From the NCBI GenBank assembly GCA_035524795.1, contig DATKOF010000001.1, positions 11,703 through 75,702 of the forward strand: a stretch of DNA of 64,000 nt, read 5' to 3'. The notes under the pieces were generated by a model. It ran no database searches. It was not told the origin of the DNA and saw only the letters and a list, made by a program, of their open reading frames with translations. Source of the DNA: DATKOF01 sp035524795 (GTDB lineage Bacteria; Pseudomonadota; Gammaproteobacteria; Burkholderiales; SG8-41). Position numbers and translations under genes: made by a program. Below, in pieces: positions 1-9,434 of this stretch (positions are counted from its first letter, which is position 1; every line of letters starts with the position of its first letter).

Positions 1-407
1 AAATCGGTCGGTTTCGGCGCGGCCAGCCACTCGCGCACGCTGCGGCCGAGCAGTTGCGCGCCGAACGTCTGTCCCTCGAGAATTTCGGCGGCACGGCTGC
101 CGCGGTACGGCGTGCCGGCCAGCACCACGCGTCCCGGCGGCAGCGTCGCGCGCGCCAGCGCACACAGGATCACGATGCCGCCGAGGCTGTGGCCGACCCA
201 ATGCAGGGTCGGTGCGTCGAGGCCGCGCGCGAATGCCGCGAGATCGTCGGCGTTTGCAGCAAGCGAGTTGCGTACAGAGGGATAGGAATAGCTGACGGCG
301 TCGAATCCGGCGTGCCGCAGATAACGCCGGTGATACTCCATTGCGACGCCATGCATCCACAAACCGTGCACCAGCACCACGGCAGCGGGGCGCACGTTGA
401 CTGCCAT
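1..407 (-). CDS. Alpha/beta hydrolase (lipase/esterase-like), 3' end cut by window edge
   Basis: The reading frame opens with ATG at 407 and runs off the left edge, leaving 135 visible residues. The start shows an oxyanion-hole segment HGLWMHG near residue 14, and a nucleophile elbow GHSLGG lies near residue 72. Both are hallmarks of the alpha/beta hydrolase fold, with Ser as nucleophile. The catalytic Asp and His are not in view, so it is seen only in part. It follows the dienelactone hydrolase by 24 bases on the same strand, probably in one transcript. Substrate is unknown. The fold call is firm; a lipase versus thioesterase role cannot be separated. Confidence 0.8.
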   Translation of the reverse strand, partial: MAVNVRPAAVVLVHGLWMHGVAMEYHRRYLRHAGFDAVSYSYPSVRNSLAANADDLAAFARGLDAPTLHWVGHSLGGIVILCALARATLPPGRVVLAGTPYRGSRAAEILEGQTFGAQLLGRSVREWLAAPKPTD

Positions 408-431
408 CTCAGGCAGGAAAGTCCCGGAAGC

Positions 432-1316
432 TCAGAACACGCCGTACTGATTGAACCACTTGAGCATTTGCTGCCAGGCAGCCTCGGCCGATTTTTTGTC
501 GTAGCTGCTGCGATAATCGGCAAAGAACGCATGTGATGCCGCGGGGAAAATTCGAATGAACGAATGGCTGCCGCTGTATTGCAGCCGTTTGCGCATTTCC
601 TCGATGTCCTTGAGCGGGATGCTCGGATCGTTGCCGCCGTAGAGCCCGACCACCGGCACTTTCAGCGTCGGCGCAACGTCGATCGGGTGCACAGGGTGAA
701 GTTCGTTGTAGTCATCGATCAGGCGTCCGTACCAGGCGGCGCCGGCTTTGACTTCAGGTGCGTTCCCGCAATACAGCCAGACGATGCGGCCGCCCCAGCA
801 GAATCCGGTGATGCCGAGCTTGCTCGGATGAGCGCCATTTTGTTGCGCCCAATCGACGGTCGCATCGAGATCCTGCATCACATCGGAATCGGGCACTTTG
901 CTGACGATCTGATCCATGATCTGCCGGATGTCGCTCAACTTCGAGACGTCGCCCTGGCGCGCAAATAAATAGGGGGCGACCGCCATCGCGCCGAGTTTCG
1001 CCAGCCGCCGACAGACGTCCTGGATATGCTCGTGGACACCGAAGATTTCGTGTACGACCAGTATCAGCGGCGCATCGTGCGCGCCAGCCGGCATCGCGCG
1101 ATACGCGGGAATCGTGCCGCCCTTGACCGGGATATTTACCTCTCCCACCGTCAATCCATCGGCGCTCGTAACGATCGCCGTCTGCGCCAAGGCGGGCTGC
1201 ACCGCAAGCGCAAAGCCTGTTGCGAGCGTGGACACCACGAACTCGCGCCGCGTCCACGCGGTTTTCGGTTCCAGCACCAGTCTATCGAGCGCGTACGGGT
1301 CCTTGTCGTCTCGCAT
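432..1316 (-). CDS. Dienelactone hydrolase family protein with Tat signal
   Basis: A 294-residue hydrolase of the carboxymethylenebutenolidase family. A twin-arginine stretch TRREFVVSTLATGFALA at about residues 22-38, followed by an Ala-rich cleavage region, predicts Tat export to the periplasm. The catalytic Cys sits in GITGFCWGG, the Asp in GGNDPSIP and the His in ASHAFFAD, the order expected for the Cys-Asp-His triad. Classical members open dienelactones in chloroaromatic breakdown, but exported homologues are common and their substrates are mostly unknown. No other aromatic-degradation gene is visible nearby. Confidence 0.9.
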   Translation of the reverse strand: MRDDKDPYALDRLVLEPKTAWTRREFVVSTLATGFALAVQPALAQTAIVTSADGLTVGEVNIPVKGGTIPAYRAMPAGAHDAPLILVVHEIFGVHEHIQDVCRRLAKLGAMAVAPYLFARQGDVSKLSDIRQIMDQIVSKVPDSDVMQDLDATVDWAQQNGAHPSKLGITGFCWGGRIVWLYCGNAPEVKAGAAWYGRLIDDYNELHPVHPIDVAPTLKVPVVGLYGGNDPSIPLKDIEEMRKRLQYSGSHSFIRIFPAASHAFFADYRSSYDKKSAEAAWQQMLKWFNQYGVF

Positions 1317-1347
1317 ATGCAGTCCTCCTCCGGCGATGCCGTTTTCG

Positions 1348-1914
1348 TCACTCCTTGATTGACTCGACCTGGATGTGCAACGTCACGTCGTCGCCAACTC
1401 CCGGCGTGAACTTGCCGAGGCCGAAATCGGAACGCTTGAGGGTCCCGGTCACTTCCGCGCCGCAGTCTTCCCGTTTCATCATGGGGTGCATGCCACATTT
1501 GACGTTGGCAATGGTCAGCGTCAGGGGTTTGGTCACGCCGTGCAGCGTGAGCTCGCCTTCAGCCGATGCCGGCACATCGCCGCTGAATTTGAGTTTGCTG
1601 GACTTGAATGTCATTACCGGAAACTTTGCGACATCGAAAAACTCGTCGCCGCGCAGATGGTCCTCGAGCTTGGCACTGCCCATGTTGACCGATGCCATGT
1701 CGACGGTAATGTCGACGCTGCCGGTCTTGGCGGCGCGGTCGAGCATGATCTTGCCCGAGGTCTTGTCGAACTGGCCATGATGGATCGAGAATCCGAAGTG
1801 ACTGTACTCAAAGCGCGGAAAAGTGTGATTGGGTTCGATATCGTAAATATCCGCGGCCAGCACCGGCGCGGCAAAACCGAAGATGCAAAGTGCGATAATT
1901 GCAGACTTGCCCAT
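1348..1914 (-). CDS. YceI family periplasmic lipid-binding protein
   Basis: A 188-residue protein whose first 22 residues form a Sec signal peptide ending in VLAA. The mature part is a YceI lipocalin-like barrel: it starts IYDIEPNHTFPRFEYSHFG and contains GELTLHGVTKPLTL, both typical of the family. YceI proteins bind polyisoprenoid or similar amphipathic lipids in the periplasm. The ATG at 1914 is chosen because AAGGAGA lies 6 bases upstream; a longer in-frame opening to 2070 overlaps the upstream gene and lacks a signal peptide. A second YceI gene lies at 21.5 kb, paired there with cytochrome b561. Confidence 0.92.
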   Translation of the reverse strand: MGKSAIIALCIFGFAAPVLAADIYDIEPNHTFPRFEYSHFGFSIHHGQFDKTSGKIMLDRAAKTGSVDITVDMASVNMGSAKLEDHLRGDEFFDVAKFPVMTFKSSKLKFSGDVPASAEGELTLHGVTKPLTLTIANVKCGMHPMMKREDCGAEVTGTLKRSDFGLGKFTPGVGDDVTLHIQVESIKE

Positions 1915-1963
1915 TGTTTTTCTCCTTGAACGAAAGTTGATTGCCAGACTACGGGCCAGGCGC

Positions 1964-2536
1964 CTAACGGCGTCCGGCCGAAAACCTTGCTGCGACCTCC
2001 GCAACGCGCCTGCCGAGATGTCTGGCGGTCTCGAGATCGCCGGATGGCGGCGCGACATCGGCGTCAACATCGGAATCGGATTGCGCCATCGCGCCGAGAT
2101 ATGATCCCATCCGGTTCAGGTCGTTGCGCTGCGATTTGCTGTTGTTCGCGGGCAGCAGGCCCAGGCTGACCCAGATCATCGAATGCTGCGCGGCGAAAAT
2201 CGACAATTCCAGCAGCGAGCTGAGCTTGTCTCCGTTGAGGCTCGCCGAATTGGTAAATCCCGCCGCAAGCTTGTCTTTCCACTCCTGGGTGAACCACAGC
2301 TTCGAACTCGCCTCCATGAATTTCTTGAACTCGGCGGAAATGCTGCCCATATAAGTCGGCGCGCCGAAAATGATCGCGTCGGCCTGCGTCAGGTCGTTCC
2401 AGTGCCTGTCCACATCGGCCACTGCAACCAGTTGCGCCACGGTACCGGCCACACTTTTCACTCCATCGCAGACCGCCCGCGCCTGCTTGCCGGTATGCCC
2501 ATAGCCGCTGTGGTATACCACAACTACTGCTGTCAT
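1964..2536 (-). CDS. WrbA-like flavodoxin / NAD(P)H:quinone oxidoreductase
   Basis: A 190-residue flavodoxin-fold protein. The N-terminus VVVVYHSGYGHTGKQA is the FMN phosphate-binding loop, and FGAPTYMGSISAEFKKF is the second FMN-binding loop of the WrbA/NQO group. The C-terminus carries GSYLGAMAQSDSDV, the conserved tail of this branch. Members reduce quinones by two electrons using NAD(P)H and protect against redox cycling. AAGGA precedes the ATG. It lies just downstream of the pirin gene, a common pairing in stress and quinone-detoxification clusters. True WrbA is somewhat longer, so I call it WrbA-like. Confidence 0.88.
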   Translation of the reverse strand: MTAVVVVYHSGYGHTGKQARAVCDGVKSVAGTVAQLVAVADVDRHWNDLTQADAIIFGAPTYMGSISAEFKKFMEASSKLWFTQEWKDKLAAGFTNSASLNGDKLSSLLELSIFAAQHSMIWVSLGLLPANNSKSQRNDLNRMGSYLGAMAQSDSDVDADVAPPSGDLETARHLGRRVAEVAARFSAGRR

Positions 2537-2547
2537 ATTATTTTCCT

Positions 2548-3246
2548 TCAGTTCAAATCGAACAACAGAACTTCCGCCGCTTCGCCCTTTTCAAAAACGA
2601 TCTCGCCAACCGCCTCGATCTGGATCGCATCTCCCGCCGTCAGCGCCTGGCCGTTGACCGTCAGCTTGCCGCGCGCGATGTGAACGTAGGCGCCGCGCTC
2701 CGCTGCCAAAGGGTACGAAACGCGTTCCCCACCGTCGAGCAGCGCCGCGTAAACCGTGGCATTCTGGTGGATCAGCACCGAACCGTCGCGTCCGTCGCCG
2801 GAAGCGATCAGCTGCAGCCGGCCGCGCTTCGCGGCCGTGTCGAAATGTTTCTGCTCGTAGCCTGGCTCGATGCCTTTGACGCCGGGCTCGATCCAGATTT
2901 GCAGCAAATGGACCATCTCATCCCGTGAAGCATTGAACTCGCTGTGCATCACGCCGCGACCGGCGCTCATGCGCTGTACGTCGCCGGGGCGGATCATCGA
3001 ACCGTTGCCCATGCTGTCCTTGTGCTGCAATGCGCCGTCCAGAATATAGGTGATGATTTCCATGTCGCGGTGGCCATGCATGCCGAAACCGCGGCCGGGC
3101 TGGACACGGTCTTCGTTGATCACGCGCAGGCTACGGTAGCCGAGATAGCGCGGATCGTAATAATCGGCAAATGAGAAGGAGTGGTAAGTGTCAAGCCAGC
3201 CGTGGTTGGCATGACCGCGTTCCCCGCTTTTACGCAACATCAACAT
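2548..3246 (-). CDS. Pirin family protein (YhaK/quercetinase-like bicupin)
   Basis: A 232-residue bicupin. The first 60 residues match the conserved pirin opening: RGHANHGWLDTYHSFSFADY, then FGMHGHRDMEI, which carries the metal-binding histidines. SAGRGVMHSEFNAS holds further metal ligands. Some bacterial pirins cleave quercetin as dioxygenases; others act as redox or metal-dependent regulators. It sits 11 bases upstream of the flavodoxin gene on the same strand, suggesting a two-gene operon. The family is certain; the substrate is not. Confidence 0.9.
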   Translation of the reverse strand: MLMLRKSGERGHANHGWLDTYHSFSFADYYDPRYLGYRSLRVINEDRVQPGRGFGMHGHRDMEIITYILDGALQHKDSMGNGSMIRPGDVQRMSAGRGVMHSEFNASRDEMVHLLQIWIEPGVKGIEPGYEQKHFDTAAKRGRLQLIASGDGRDGSVLIHQNATVYAALLDGGERVSYPLAAERGAYVHIARGKLTVNGQALTAGDAIQIEAVGEIVFEKGEAAEVLLFDLN

Positions 3247-3270
3247 CAGACTGTTTGCTCCGGCTCCGGT

Positions 3271-4743
3271 TCATTGCGGCACCGCCGGCTTGCCGCTGCC
3301 GGTCGGCGCATCGGCGGCCGGCGACGGTGAATCCGCCGCCGCCTGCCAGCCGCCGCCGAGCGCCTTGTAAAGCTGAACGCCGGCGGTCAACGCGTCGCGA
3401 TAGGCCAGCACGCGCAGCAGCTCCGCGCTGTACAAGTCCTGGTCGGCGCTGATCACTTCGAAATAAGATGAATAACCTGCGGCGTAGCGCTGCAGCACGC
3501 GCTCGCTTGCGCTGCGCAATGCAACGACCTGCGCTTCCTGCGCGCGCAGAGCATCGCTGTACCCCTTGCGCGCGGCGAGCGCATCGGCAACCTCCTGCAA
3601 CGCCTGCAGCACCGTCTTCTGATACTGGAATTGGGTCTGCTGCTGGCGCGCCGAAAATACGTCGACTTGCTTGATGTTGACCGTCGAATTGATGATCGAG
3701 GCGGCGATATCGACACCGATTGACCAGGTTTTGGCCGGCCCGCTCAGGAAATCCGACAGTTCGGCGCTCTCCGAACCGATGCTGCCGGTCAGCGTGATGA
3801 TCGGGATCAGCGACGCCTTGACCGATTTCAGGCGCGCGTCGGCGGCAATCAAATCATATTCCGCCTCGCGCACATCGGGGCGGCGTTCGAGCAGCGCCGC
3901 CGGCAGGCCGGCCGGCACGACAGGCGGCGTCGCCGCCGGCAACGCGTCGACAGGGGTCGTGCGCTGCACTGCGGCCGGATTACGGCCGAGCAACACCTGC
4001 AGCTGGTCCTCGGCCTGCGTGATCTGACGCCTGAAATCCGGGATGTTGGCTTGCGCTGCGGCAAGATTGGCTTCGGCGCGGCTGACATCGAGCCCCGATA
4101 CGACACCGCGTTCGAATTGCGCCTTCGTGAGGTCGAGAAATTTCTGGCGGGAGGCAACTGTTTGTTCAGTCACCGCGAGTTGTTGATCGAGCGCCAGCAG
4201 ATTGAAATAGGTAGTGGCAACATCGGCGATCAGTCCGGTGCGGACAGCGTCGCGCGCGAATTCGGTAGCGAGCAGATCGGCGCGCGCCGCGCGCGTCAGA
4301 TTCGACACGCGCCCCCACAGATCGACTTCGTACGAAAGATCGATCTCGCCGCTGAAATCATTGCCGATCGCCGGCGTGGTGGCCGGCAGCGGCGTGCGCC
4401 CGATCGCCGAAATCCGGGAGTGCTCCGCATCGGCGCCGGCGGTGATCTGCGGCAACTGGCCGATGCGGGCAATGCCAGCCTGCGCGCGGAATTCCTCAAC
4501 GCGCGCGGCGGCGATTTTGACGTCGTAGTTCTGCTCCAGTGCGGTCTTGATCAACTCCTGCAACCCGGGATCGCGATAAACCTCCCACCAGCCGAGATCA
4601 CCGAACGATTGCTGGTTCGCCGGCGCATTTTCGCCGCGGAATGACAAAGGCATGTCCAGTGCCGGCCGTTGATAGCTGTCGCCGAACAATCCGCAACCCG
4701 CGAGAGGCGCAGCAAGCGCGAGCAAAGCAACCGCGCGCTTCAT
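3271..4743 (-). CDS. RND efflux outer-membrane lipoprotein (NodT/OprM family)
   Basis: A 490-residue outer-membrane factor that forms the exit channel of a tripartite pump. The N-terminus has a lipobox LAGC at residues 14-17, followed by the typical start of mature OprM-type proteins. Two repeated efflux domains follow, with Ala/Gln-rich helices and the segment GLPAALLERRPDVREAEYDL characteristic of the NodT family. The last 30 residues are Pro/Ala/Ser-rich. Its start overlaps the stop of the RND transporter by 4 bases (ATGA), so translation is coupled, and it closes the operon. Confidence 0.95.
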   Translation of the reverse strand: MKRAVALLALAAPLAGCGLFGDSYQRPALDMPLSFRGENAPANQQSFGDLGWWEVYRDPGLQELIKTALEQNYDVKIAAARVEEFRAQAGIARIGQLPQITAGADAEHSRISAIGRTPLPATTPAIGNDFSGEIDLSYEVDLWGRVSNLTRAARADLLATEFARDAVRTGLIADVATTYFNLLALDQQLAVTEQTVASRQKFLDLTKAQFERGVVSGLDVSRAEANLAAAQANIPDFRRQITQAEDQLQVLLGRNPAAVQRTTPVDALPAATPPVVPAGLPAALLERRPDVREAEYDLIAADARLKSVKASLIPIITLTGSIGSESAELSDFLSGPAKTWSIGVDIAASIINSTVNIKQVDVFSARQQQTQFQYQKTVLQALQEVADALAARKGYSDALRAQEAQVVALRSASERVLQRYAAGYSSYFEVISADQDLYSAELLRVLAYRDALTAGVQLYKALGGGWQAAADSPSPAADAPTGSGKPAVPQ

Positions 4744-7700
4744 GACCTGATCTCCGGCGCCGCCGCGCCACCATTCGGCTCATCCCTGAACGGGTGTTTG
4801 CGCTCGCTGATGCGCTGGATCACGACATAGAACACCGGGATCACGAAAATACCGATCATCGTCGCGAACAGCATGCCTGGCGCGACAGTGTTGCCGAGCG
4901 ACTGCCGCCCGCCGGCGCCGGCGCCGGTCGCGATCGCCAGCGGCAGCGTGCCCAGTATGAATGCGAACGAAGTCATCAGGATCGGTCGCAGCCGCAGCTG
5001 CGCCCCCTGCTTCGCTGCCTCGACGATCGACTGTCCGCGTTCGCGCGCAAGCTTGGCAAACTCGACGATCAGGATCGCGTTCTTCGCCGCCAGGCCGATC
5101 AGCATCACCAGCCCGACCTGCACATAGACGTTGTTTTCGATGCCGTGCAGCGTCAGACCGAGGAACGCGCCGAACACGCCGAACGGGATCACCAGCATGA
5201 TCGCGACCGGCATCGCCCAGCTTTCATAAAGCGCGGCGAGCACCAGGAACACGAAGGCGAGCGACAGCATGAAAATGTAGCCGGTCTTGCCACCGGTCTT
5301 CTTTTCCTGATAGACGGCGCCGGTCCATTCGTAGCCATATCCCGGCGGCAGCGTCGCGGCCGCGACTTCTTCCATCGCCGCGTTGACCTGGCCGGAACTG
5401 ATGCCGGCCCCGCCCTGCCCGTTGATGGTCGCCGCGCGGTAGATGTTGTAGCGCTGGTAATATTCGGGGCCGTTGATCGACTTGATGCTGGTCACCGCCG
5501 ACAGCGGCACCATGTCGCCGTTGGCGCCGCGCACGTAATACCGCTTGACGTCATCGGGGGACGCGCGCGCTGCGGCGTCGGCCTGCGCCTGTACCTTGAA
5601 AGTGCGGCCGAACAGGTTGAAATCGTTCACGTAGTAGCTGCCGAGAAATTCCTGCAGCGTAAAGAACACATCGCTCAGACTGGCGCCGTAGGTCTTGACC
5701 GCGTCGCGGTCGATGTCGTACTCGATCTGCGGAATCTGGTCGTTGTACTGGGTGAACGCAAATCCGCCGTTGGCGAATTCGGGACGTTTGCGCACCGCGG
5801 TCAGAAAGTCCTGCAGCACCTGCGAAAACTGCTTCGGATCGCCGCCGGCGCGATCCTGCAGCACGAATTCGAAACCGCTCGATTGGCCGAGGCCGCGGAT
5901 CGGCGGCGGATTGATGATCAGAATCTGGCCGTCCGTGATCTGCGCGTTAAGCTGCCCCATCAGCCGGCCCTGCAGCGCCTGTGCGGTCAGCGCCGGCCCC
6001 TTGCGCTCGCCCCACGGCCTGAGGCGGATGAACGCGGTGCCGGTATATGACGTCGTGAGGCCGGTCAGCACGTTGAAGCCGCTCAATGACGCGACGCCGT
6101 CAATGCCTTTAGTGGCGCCTACGATGTGGCGGAGCTGCGTCATCGCCGCCTCAGTGCGGTCGAGCGAAGCCGCCGGCGGCAGCGTCAGCACCGCGATGAA
6201 ATACCCCTGATCCTCCGGCGGCACCAGACCGGTCGGCCGGATCTTGACCAGTCCGTAGACGGCGACCAGCAGCACCACAAAGGTGGCCGCGACCAGCACC
6301 GAATGCCGGATCAGGGTGCCGACCGAACGGCTGTAGCGGGCGGTGAAGGCGCCGAAAACGCGATTGAACAAATCGAAGAAACGGCCAAGCAGGCCATGCG
6401 GCTGATCGTGTTTGGCCGGTTTCAGCAGCAGCGCGCACAGCGCCGGCGTCAGCGTCAGCGCACAGATCGCGGACAGAATCACCGTTGCCGCGAGCGTCAG
6501 CGCGAACTGCTTGTAGAGCGCGCCGGTCAGCCCGCCGACGAAGGCGACCGGAATGAACACCGCCGACAGCACCAGCGCGATTGCGATCACCGGCGCGCCG
6601 ACGTCGGCCATCGCCGCTTTTGCAGCATCCATCGGAATCGGGTGATCGGTATCGAGCCGGTGCTGCACGGCCTCCACCACCACGATCGCATCGTCGACGA
6701 CGATGCCGATCGCGAGCACCATGCCGAACAGCGTCAGCGTGTTGATCGAAAATCCGAGCGCAGCGAACATCGCGAAAGTGCCGATTACCGACACCGGCAC
6801 CGTCAGCATCGGAATCAGCGTCGCGCGCCAGCTCTGCAAAAATACGTAGACGACGAGCAGCACCAGGCCGATCGCGATGAACAGCGTCTTGACCACTTCC
6901 TTCAGCGATTCGGTGACAAACGGCACCGTGCTGTAAGGTATCGTATAAACCATATCCGGCGGGAAGCGTTGCGCCAGCGTTTCCATCGTCTGGTGCAGCT
7001 GTTTGTCGACTTCCAGCGCGTTGGCGCCCGGTGCCAGGAAAATGCCGATGAATGCCGCCGGATTGTCGTTTTCGCTGACGTTGATCGAGTAATCGACCGC
7101 CGACAGCTCGACGCGCGCGACGTCTTTCAGGCGCACGATCTGGCCATTGGCCGCCGCCTTGATGATGATGTTTTCGTATTGCCTGGGATCGGCCAGCCGG
7201 CCCGGCACGAAGATCGAGTACTGCATCTGCTGTCCGGTGGGCGCCGGCGGCAGGCCGGCCCGGCCGGCGGGAGCCACCACGTTTTGCTCCTGCACCGCCG
7301 CGGTCACGTCGCCGGCGGTAATGCCGAGGTTGGCCATCTTGCTCGGATCCAGCCAGATCCGCATGCTGTAATCGCGCGCGCCGAAAATCCGCACGAAGCC
7401 GACACCATTGATGCGCGCCAGCGCGTCCTGAATGTTGAGCAGCGCATAGTTGCTCAGGAATACGTTGTCGTAGGTGCGCTTCGGTGAAATCAGTGCGAAC
7501 ACTTCCAGAAAATCAGTCGACTGCTTGCGGATCTGCACACCCTGGCGGATCACGTCCTGCGGCAGCGAGGTCTCGGCGATCGCGACGCGGTTCTGCACGT
7601 CGACTGCCGCGATGTCCGGGTTGGTGCCGACATCGAAAGTGACGGTAAGGTTGTAGGTGCCGTCGTTGGCGCTTTTCGAATCCATGTAGATCATGTTGCT

Positions 7701-7916
7701 CGCGCCGTTGATCTGCTGCTCGAGCGGCGCCGCGATCGAATCCGACACTACCCCTGCGTTGGCGCCCGGGAAGGTCGCGGAGACCTGGACTTGCGGCGGG
7801 ACGATCTGCGGATACTGCGATATCGGCAGCTCGATCGCGGCGACCGCGCCGGCCAGGGTAATGACCAGCGAGATGACCGTGGAAAAGACCGGACGGTCGA
7901 TGAAAAAATCGAACAT
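4740..7916 (-). CDS. RND multidrug efflux permease (HAE-1 family)
   Basis: A 1058-residue inner-membrane proton-drug antiporter, the usual length for AcrB/MexB-type pumps. It begins MFDFFIDRPVFSTVISLVI, with the first transmembrane helix. The proton-relay aspartates appear in AIGIVVDDAIVVVEAV in TM4, and the partner lysine in VGLVMLIGLAAKNAILIVE. Two large periplasmic loops lie after TM1 and TM7. It exchanges protons for amphiphilic drugs or solvents and works with the fusion protein upstream (4 bases away) and the outer-membrane factor downstream. The substrate range cannot be read from the sequence. Confidence 0.97.
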   Translation of the reverse strand: MFDFFIDRPVFSTVISLVITLAGAVAAIELPISQYPQIVPPQVQVSATFPGANAGVVSDSIAAPLEQQINGASNMIYMDSKSANDGTYNLTVTFDVGTNPDIAAVDVQNRVAIAETSLPQDVIRQGVQIRKQSTDFLEVFALISPKRTYDNVFLSNYALLNIQDALARINGVGFVRIFGARDYSMRIWLDPSKMANLGITAGDVTAAVQEQNVVAPAGRAGLPPAPTGQQMQYSIFVPGRLADPRQYENIIIKAAANGQIVRLKDVARVELSAVDYSINVSENDNPAAFIGIFLAPGANALEVDKQLHQTMETLAQRFPPDMVYTIPYSTVPFVTESLKEVVKTLFIAIGLVLLVVYVFLQSWRATLIPMLTVPVSVIGTFAMFAALGFSINTLTLFGMVLAIGIVVDDAIVVVEAVQHRLDTDHPIPMDAAKAAMADVGAPVIAIALVLSAVFIPVAFVGGLTGALYKQFALTLAATVILSAICALTLTPALCALLLKPAKHDQPHGLLGRFFDLFNRVFGAFTARYSRSVGTLIRHSVLVAATFVVLLVAVYGLVKIRPTGLVPPEDQGYFIAVLTLPPAASLDRTEAAMTQLRHIVGATKGIDGVASLSGFNVLTGLTTSYTGTAFIRLRPWGERKGPALTAQALQGRLMGQLNAQITDGQILIINPPPIRGLGQSSGFEFVLQDRAGGDPKQFSQVLQDFLTAVRKRPEFANGGFAFTQYNDQIPQIEYDIDRDAVKTYGASLSDVFFTLQEFLGSYYVNDFNLFGRTFKVQAQADAAARASPDDVKRYYVRGANGDMVPLSAVTSIKSINGPEYYQRYNIYRAATINGQGGAGISSGQVNAAMEEVAAATLPPGYGYEWTGAVYQEKKTGGKTGYIFMLSLAFVFLVLAALYESWAMPVAIMLVIPFGVFGAFLGLTLHGIENNVYVQVGLVMLIGLAAKNAILIVEFAKLARERGQSIVEAAKQGAQLRLRPILMTSFAFILGTLPLAIATGAGAGGRQSLGNTVAPGMLFATMIGIFVIPVFYVVIQRISERKHPFRDEPNGGAAAPEIRS

Positions 7917-7919
7917 GCG

Positions 7920-9185
7920 TCAGTTCCCGGCCGCAGGCTTTCGGGAATCCGGCTTGTCTGACGGCTGATGCTGGCTGGCGGCGCCTGCGGGCGTTGGTTT
8001 CGCCGCCGGCTGCGGCGTCGGAGATGACGGCGCCGCAGCTGCTCCGTTGGACTCCGTTCCCCCGGCAGGCACGGCTTTCACCGGCATTCCGGGATGCACC
8101 TTGCCGGTGCCTTCGACGATCACGGTTTCGCCGGGCTGCAGGCCGCTTTCGACCAGCCAGTCGTTGCCCATGCGGGTATTGGCCGCGATATCGCGATGCT
8201 CGGCATTGCCCTGCGCATCGACGACCAGCACCGACCGCTTGCCCTGCAGTTCCTGCACTGCCTGCTGCGGGACGCGGATCATGTCCCTGGTTTCAAGCGG
8301 CACGCTGACGCGAACAAACTGACCGGCCAGCAGTTCCTGCCCGGGATTGGATACCGACAGACGCATCTGCAAAGTTCCGCTTTTGGGATCGATCGCGGCA
8401 TCGATGAAATCGAGACGGCCACCGTGACTGTATTCGCTGCCATCGGCCAGCTTGATCTGAAACGGCACCGCAGCGCCTTTTTTGAGGCCGTCGATCCGCT
8501 TTTTGATGGCGAGCCACTGCTGTTCGCCGACCGTGAAATTCACGTAGATCGGATCGACCGAATACAGCGTCGTCAGCAATGTCGTCGAGGCATCCACCAG
8601 CCCGCCGGGTTTGATCAGCGCCTTGCTGATGACGCCGTCGCGCGGCGCCTGGATCGTGGTGTAATCGAGATTGAGATGCGCGGTCTTGACTTGCGCCTGC
8701 GCCGCCTCGACGGTAGCGGCATCGGCCCGCTCCTTGGCGACCGCAGCGTCGAGATCCTGCTGGCTGACCGCCTGCGCGGCGACGAGCGGCCGGGTACGGT
8801 CAAGCACCTGCTGCGAATTGAGGTGATTAGCCTCGGCCTGCGCCAGCCCCGCCTTGGCCTGCGCCAGCGCGGCGATGTACGGCTGCTGATCGATCACGAA
8901 CAGCAGATCGCCCTTCTTGACGTGTGCGCCGTCGGTATAAGCCTGGCGTTCGAGAATGCCGCCGACGCGCGCGCGGATTTCAACGGTGTCCACGGCTTCG
9001 GTCTGCGCCGCATACTCTTCCTGCACCGCGATCGGAACAGCGACAACCTTGATCACGCCGACCGGCAACGGCGGCATCGCTCCGGGAGCGGAAGGTTTAC
9101 CGCAACCGGTCATCAGTGCCGAGAACAGGAACGCGGCCGTCCCGGCGATAATCCAGTTCGAAGCGCGCAAATGAATCATGGACAC
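7920..9185 (-). CDS. RND efflux periplasmic adaptor (membrane fusion lipoprotein)
   Basis: A membrane fusion protein of about 421 residues that links the RND permease to the outer-membrane channel. An N-terminal hydrophobic stretch ends in the lipobox SALMTGC. The lipoyl-like halves are AQTEAVDTVEIRARVGGIL and DYTTIQAPRDGVISKALI, separated by a helical hairpin. The last 45 residues are Pro/Ala/Ser-rich and variable. The GTG at 9185 is preferred because GGAGG lies 6 bases upstream; an ATG two codons on (9179) is 12 bases away. It is the first gene of the operon and is divergent from the HxlR regulator. Confidence 0.93.
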   Translation of the reverse strand: MSMIHLRASNWIIAGTAAFLFSALMTGCGKPSAPGAMPPLPVGVIKVVAVPIAVQEEYAAQTEAVDTVEIRARVGGILERQAYTDGAHVKKGDLLFVIDQQPYIAALAQAKAGLAQAEANHLNSQQVLDRTRPLVAAQAVSQQDLDAAVAKERADAATVEAAQAQVKTAHLNLDYTTIQAPRDGVISKALIKPGGLVDASTTLLTTLYSVDPIYVNFTVGEQQWLAIKKRIDGLKKGAAVPFQIKLADGSEYSHGGRLDFIDAAIDPKSGTLQMRLSVSNPGQELLAGQFVRVSVPLETRDMIRVPQQAVQELQGKRSVLVVDAQGNAEHRDIAANTRMGNDWLVESGLQPGETVIVEGTGKVHPGMPVKAVPAGGTESNGAAAAPSSPTPQPAAKPTPAGAASQHQPSDKPDSRKPAAGN

Positions 9186-9334
9186 GGCAATCCTCCTTGC
9201 ATCAAAAACCACGCTCTACTGCAAAGAATCCTGCGAACCCTGAAGGATACGGCCGGCGTCCACCAACCGTCATCGCGAATCGCCGAGGTTCAGAAAATTC
9301 GGAACGGCGAATGATAGCCGATATTTGTTCTTTT

Positions 9335-9364
9335 TTGAATACTGGCTTCTATTGTGTATATAAA
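9335..9364 (+). promoter_or_regulatory. Candidate promoter for the HxlR regulator, in an AT-rich divergent region
   Basis: TTGAAT at 9335-9340 is followed after 18 bases by TATAAA at 9359-9364 (or after 16 by TATATA). The surrounding 100 bases are far more AT-rich than the genes. It faces the HxlR gene and sits between it and the efflux operon. Confidence 0.5.
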
Positions 9365-9377
9365 TACCATGATGTAT
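9364..9377. promoter_or_regulatory. Candidate operator dyad between hxlR-type gene and efflux operon
   Basis: An inverted repeat ATAC-N6-GTAT lies directly over the end of the candidate -10 box. HxlR proteins bind short dyads with GTA/TAC half-sites near their own promoters, so this is a plausible autoregulatory site. The arms are only 4 bases, and chance occurrence in AT-rich DNA is possible. Confidence 0.35.
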
Positions 9378-9434
9378 AGTAGACACGTAAATGTAACCGA
9401 TATCATGCTGCCGTTCTAATCACCTGCCTGAAAA

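Noticed and set aside
6126..7487. 453-codon frame opposite the RND permease
   Set aside because: Arg/His/Gln-rich shadow of the permease; no start signal and no family.
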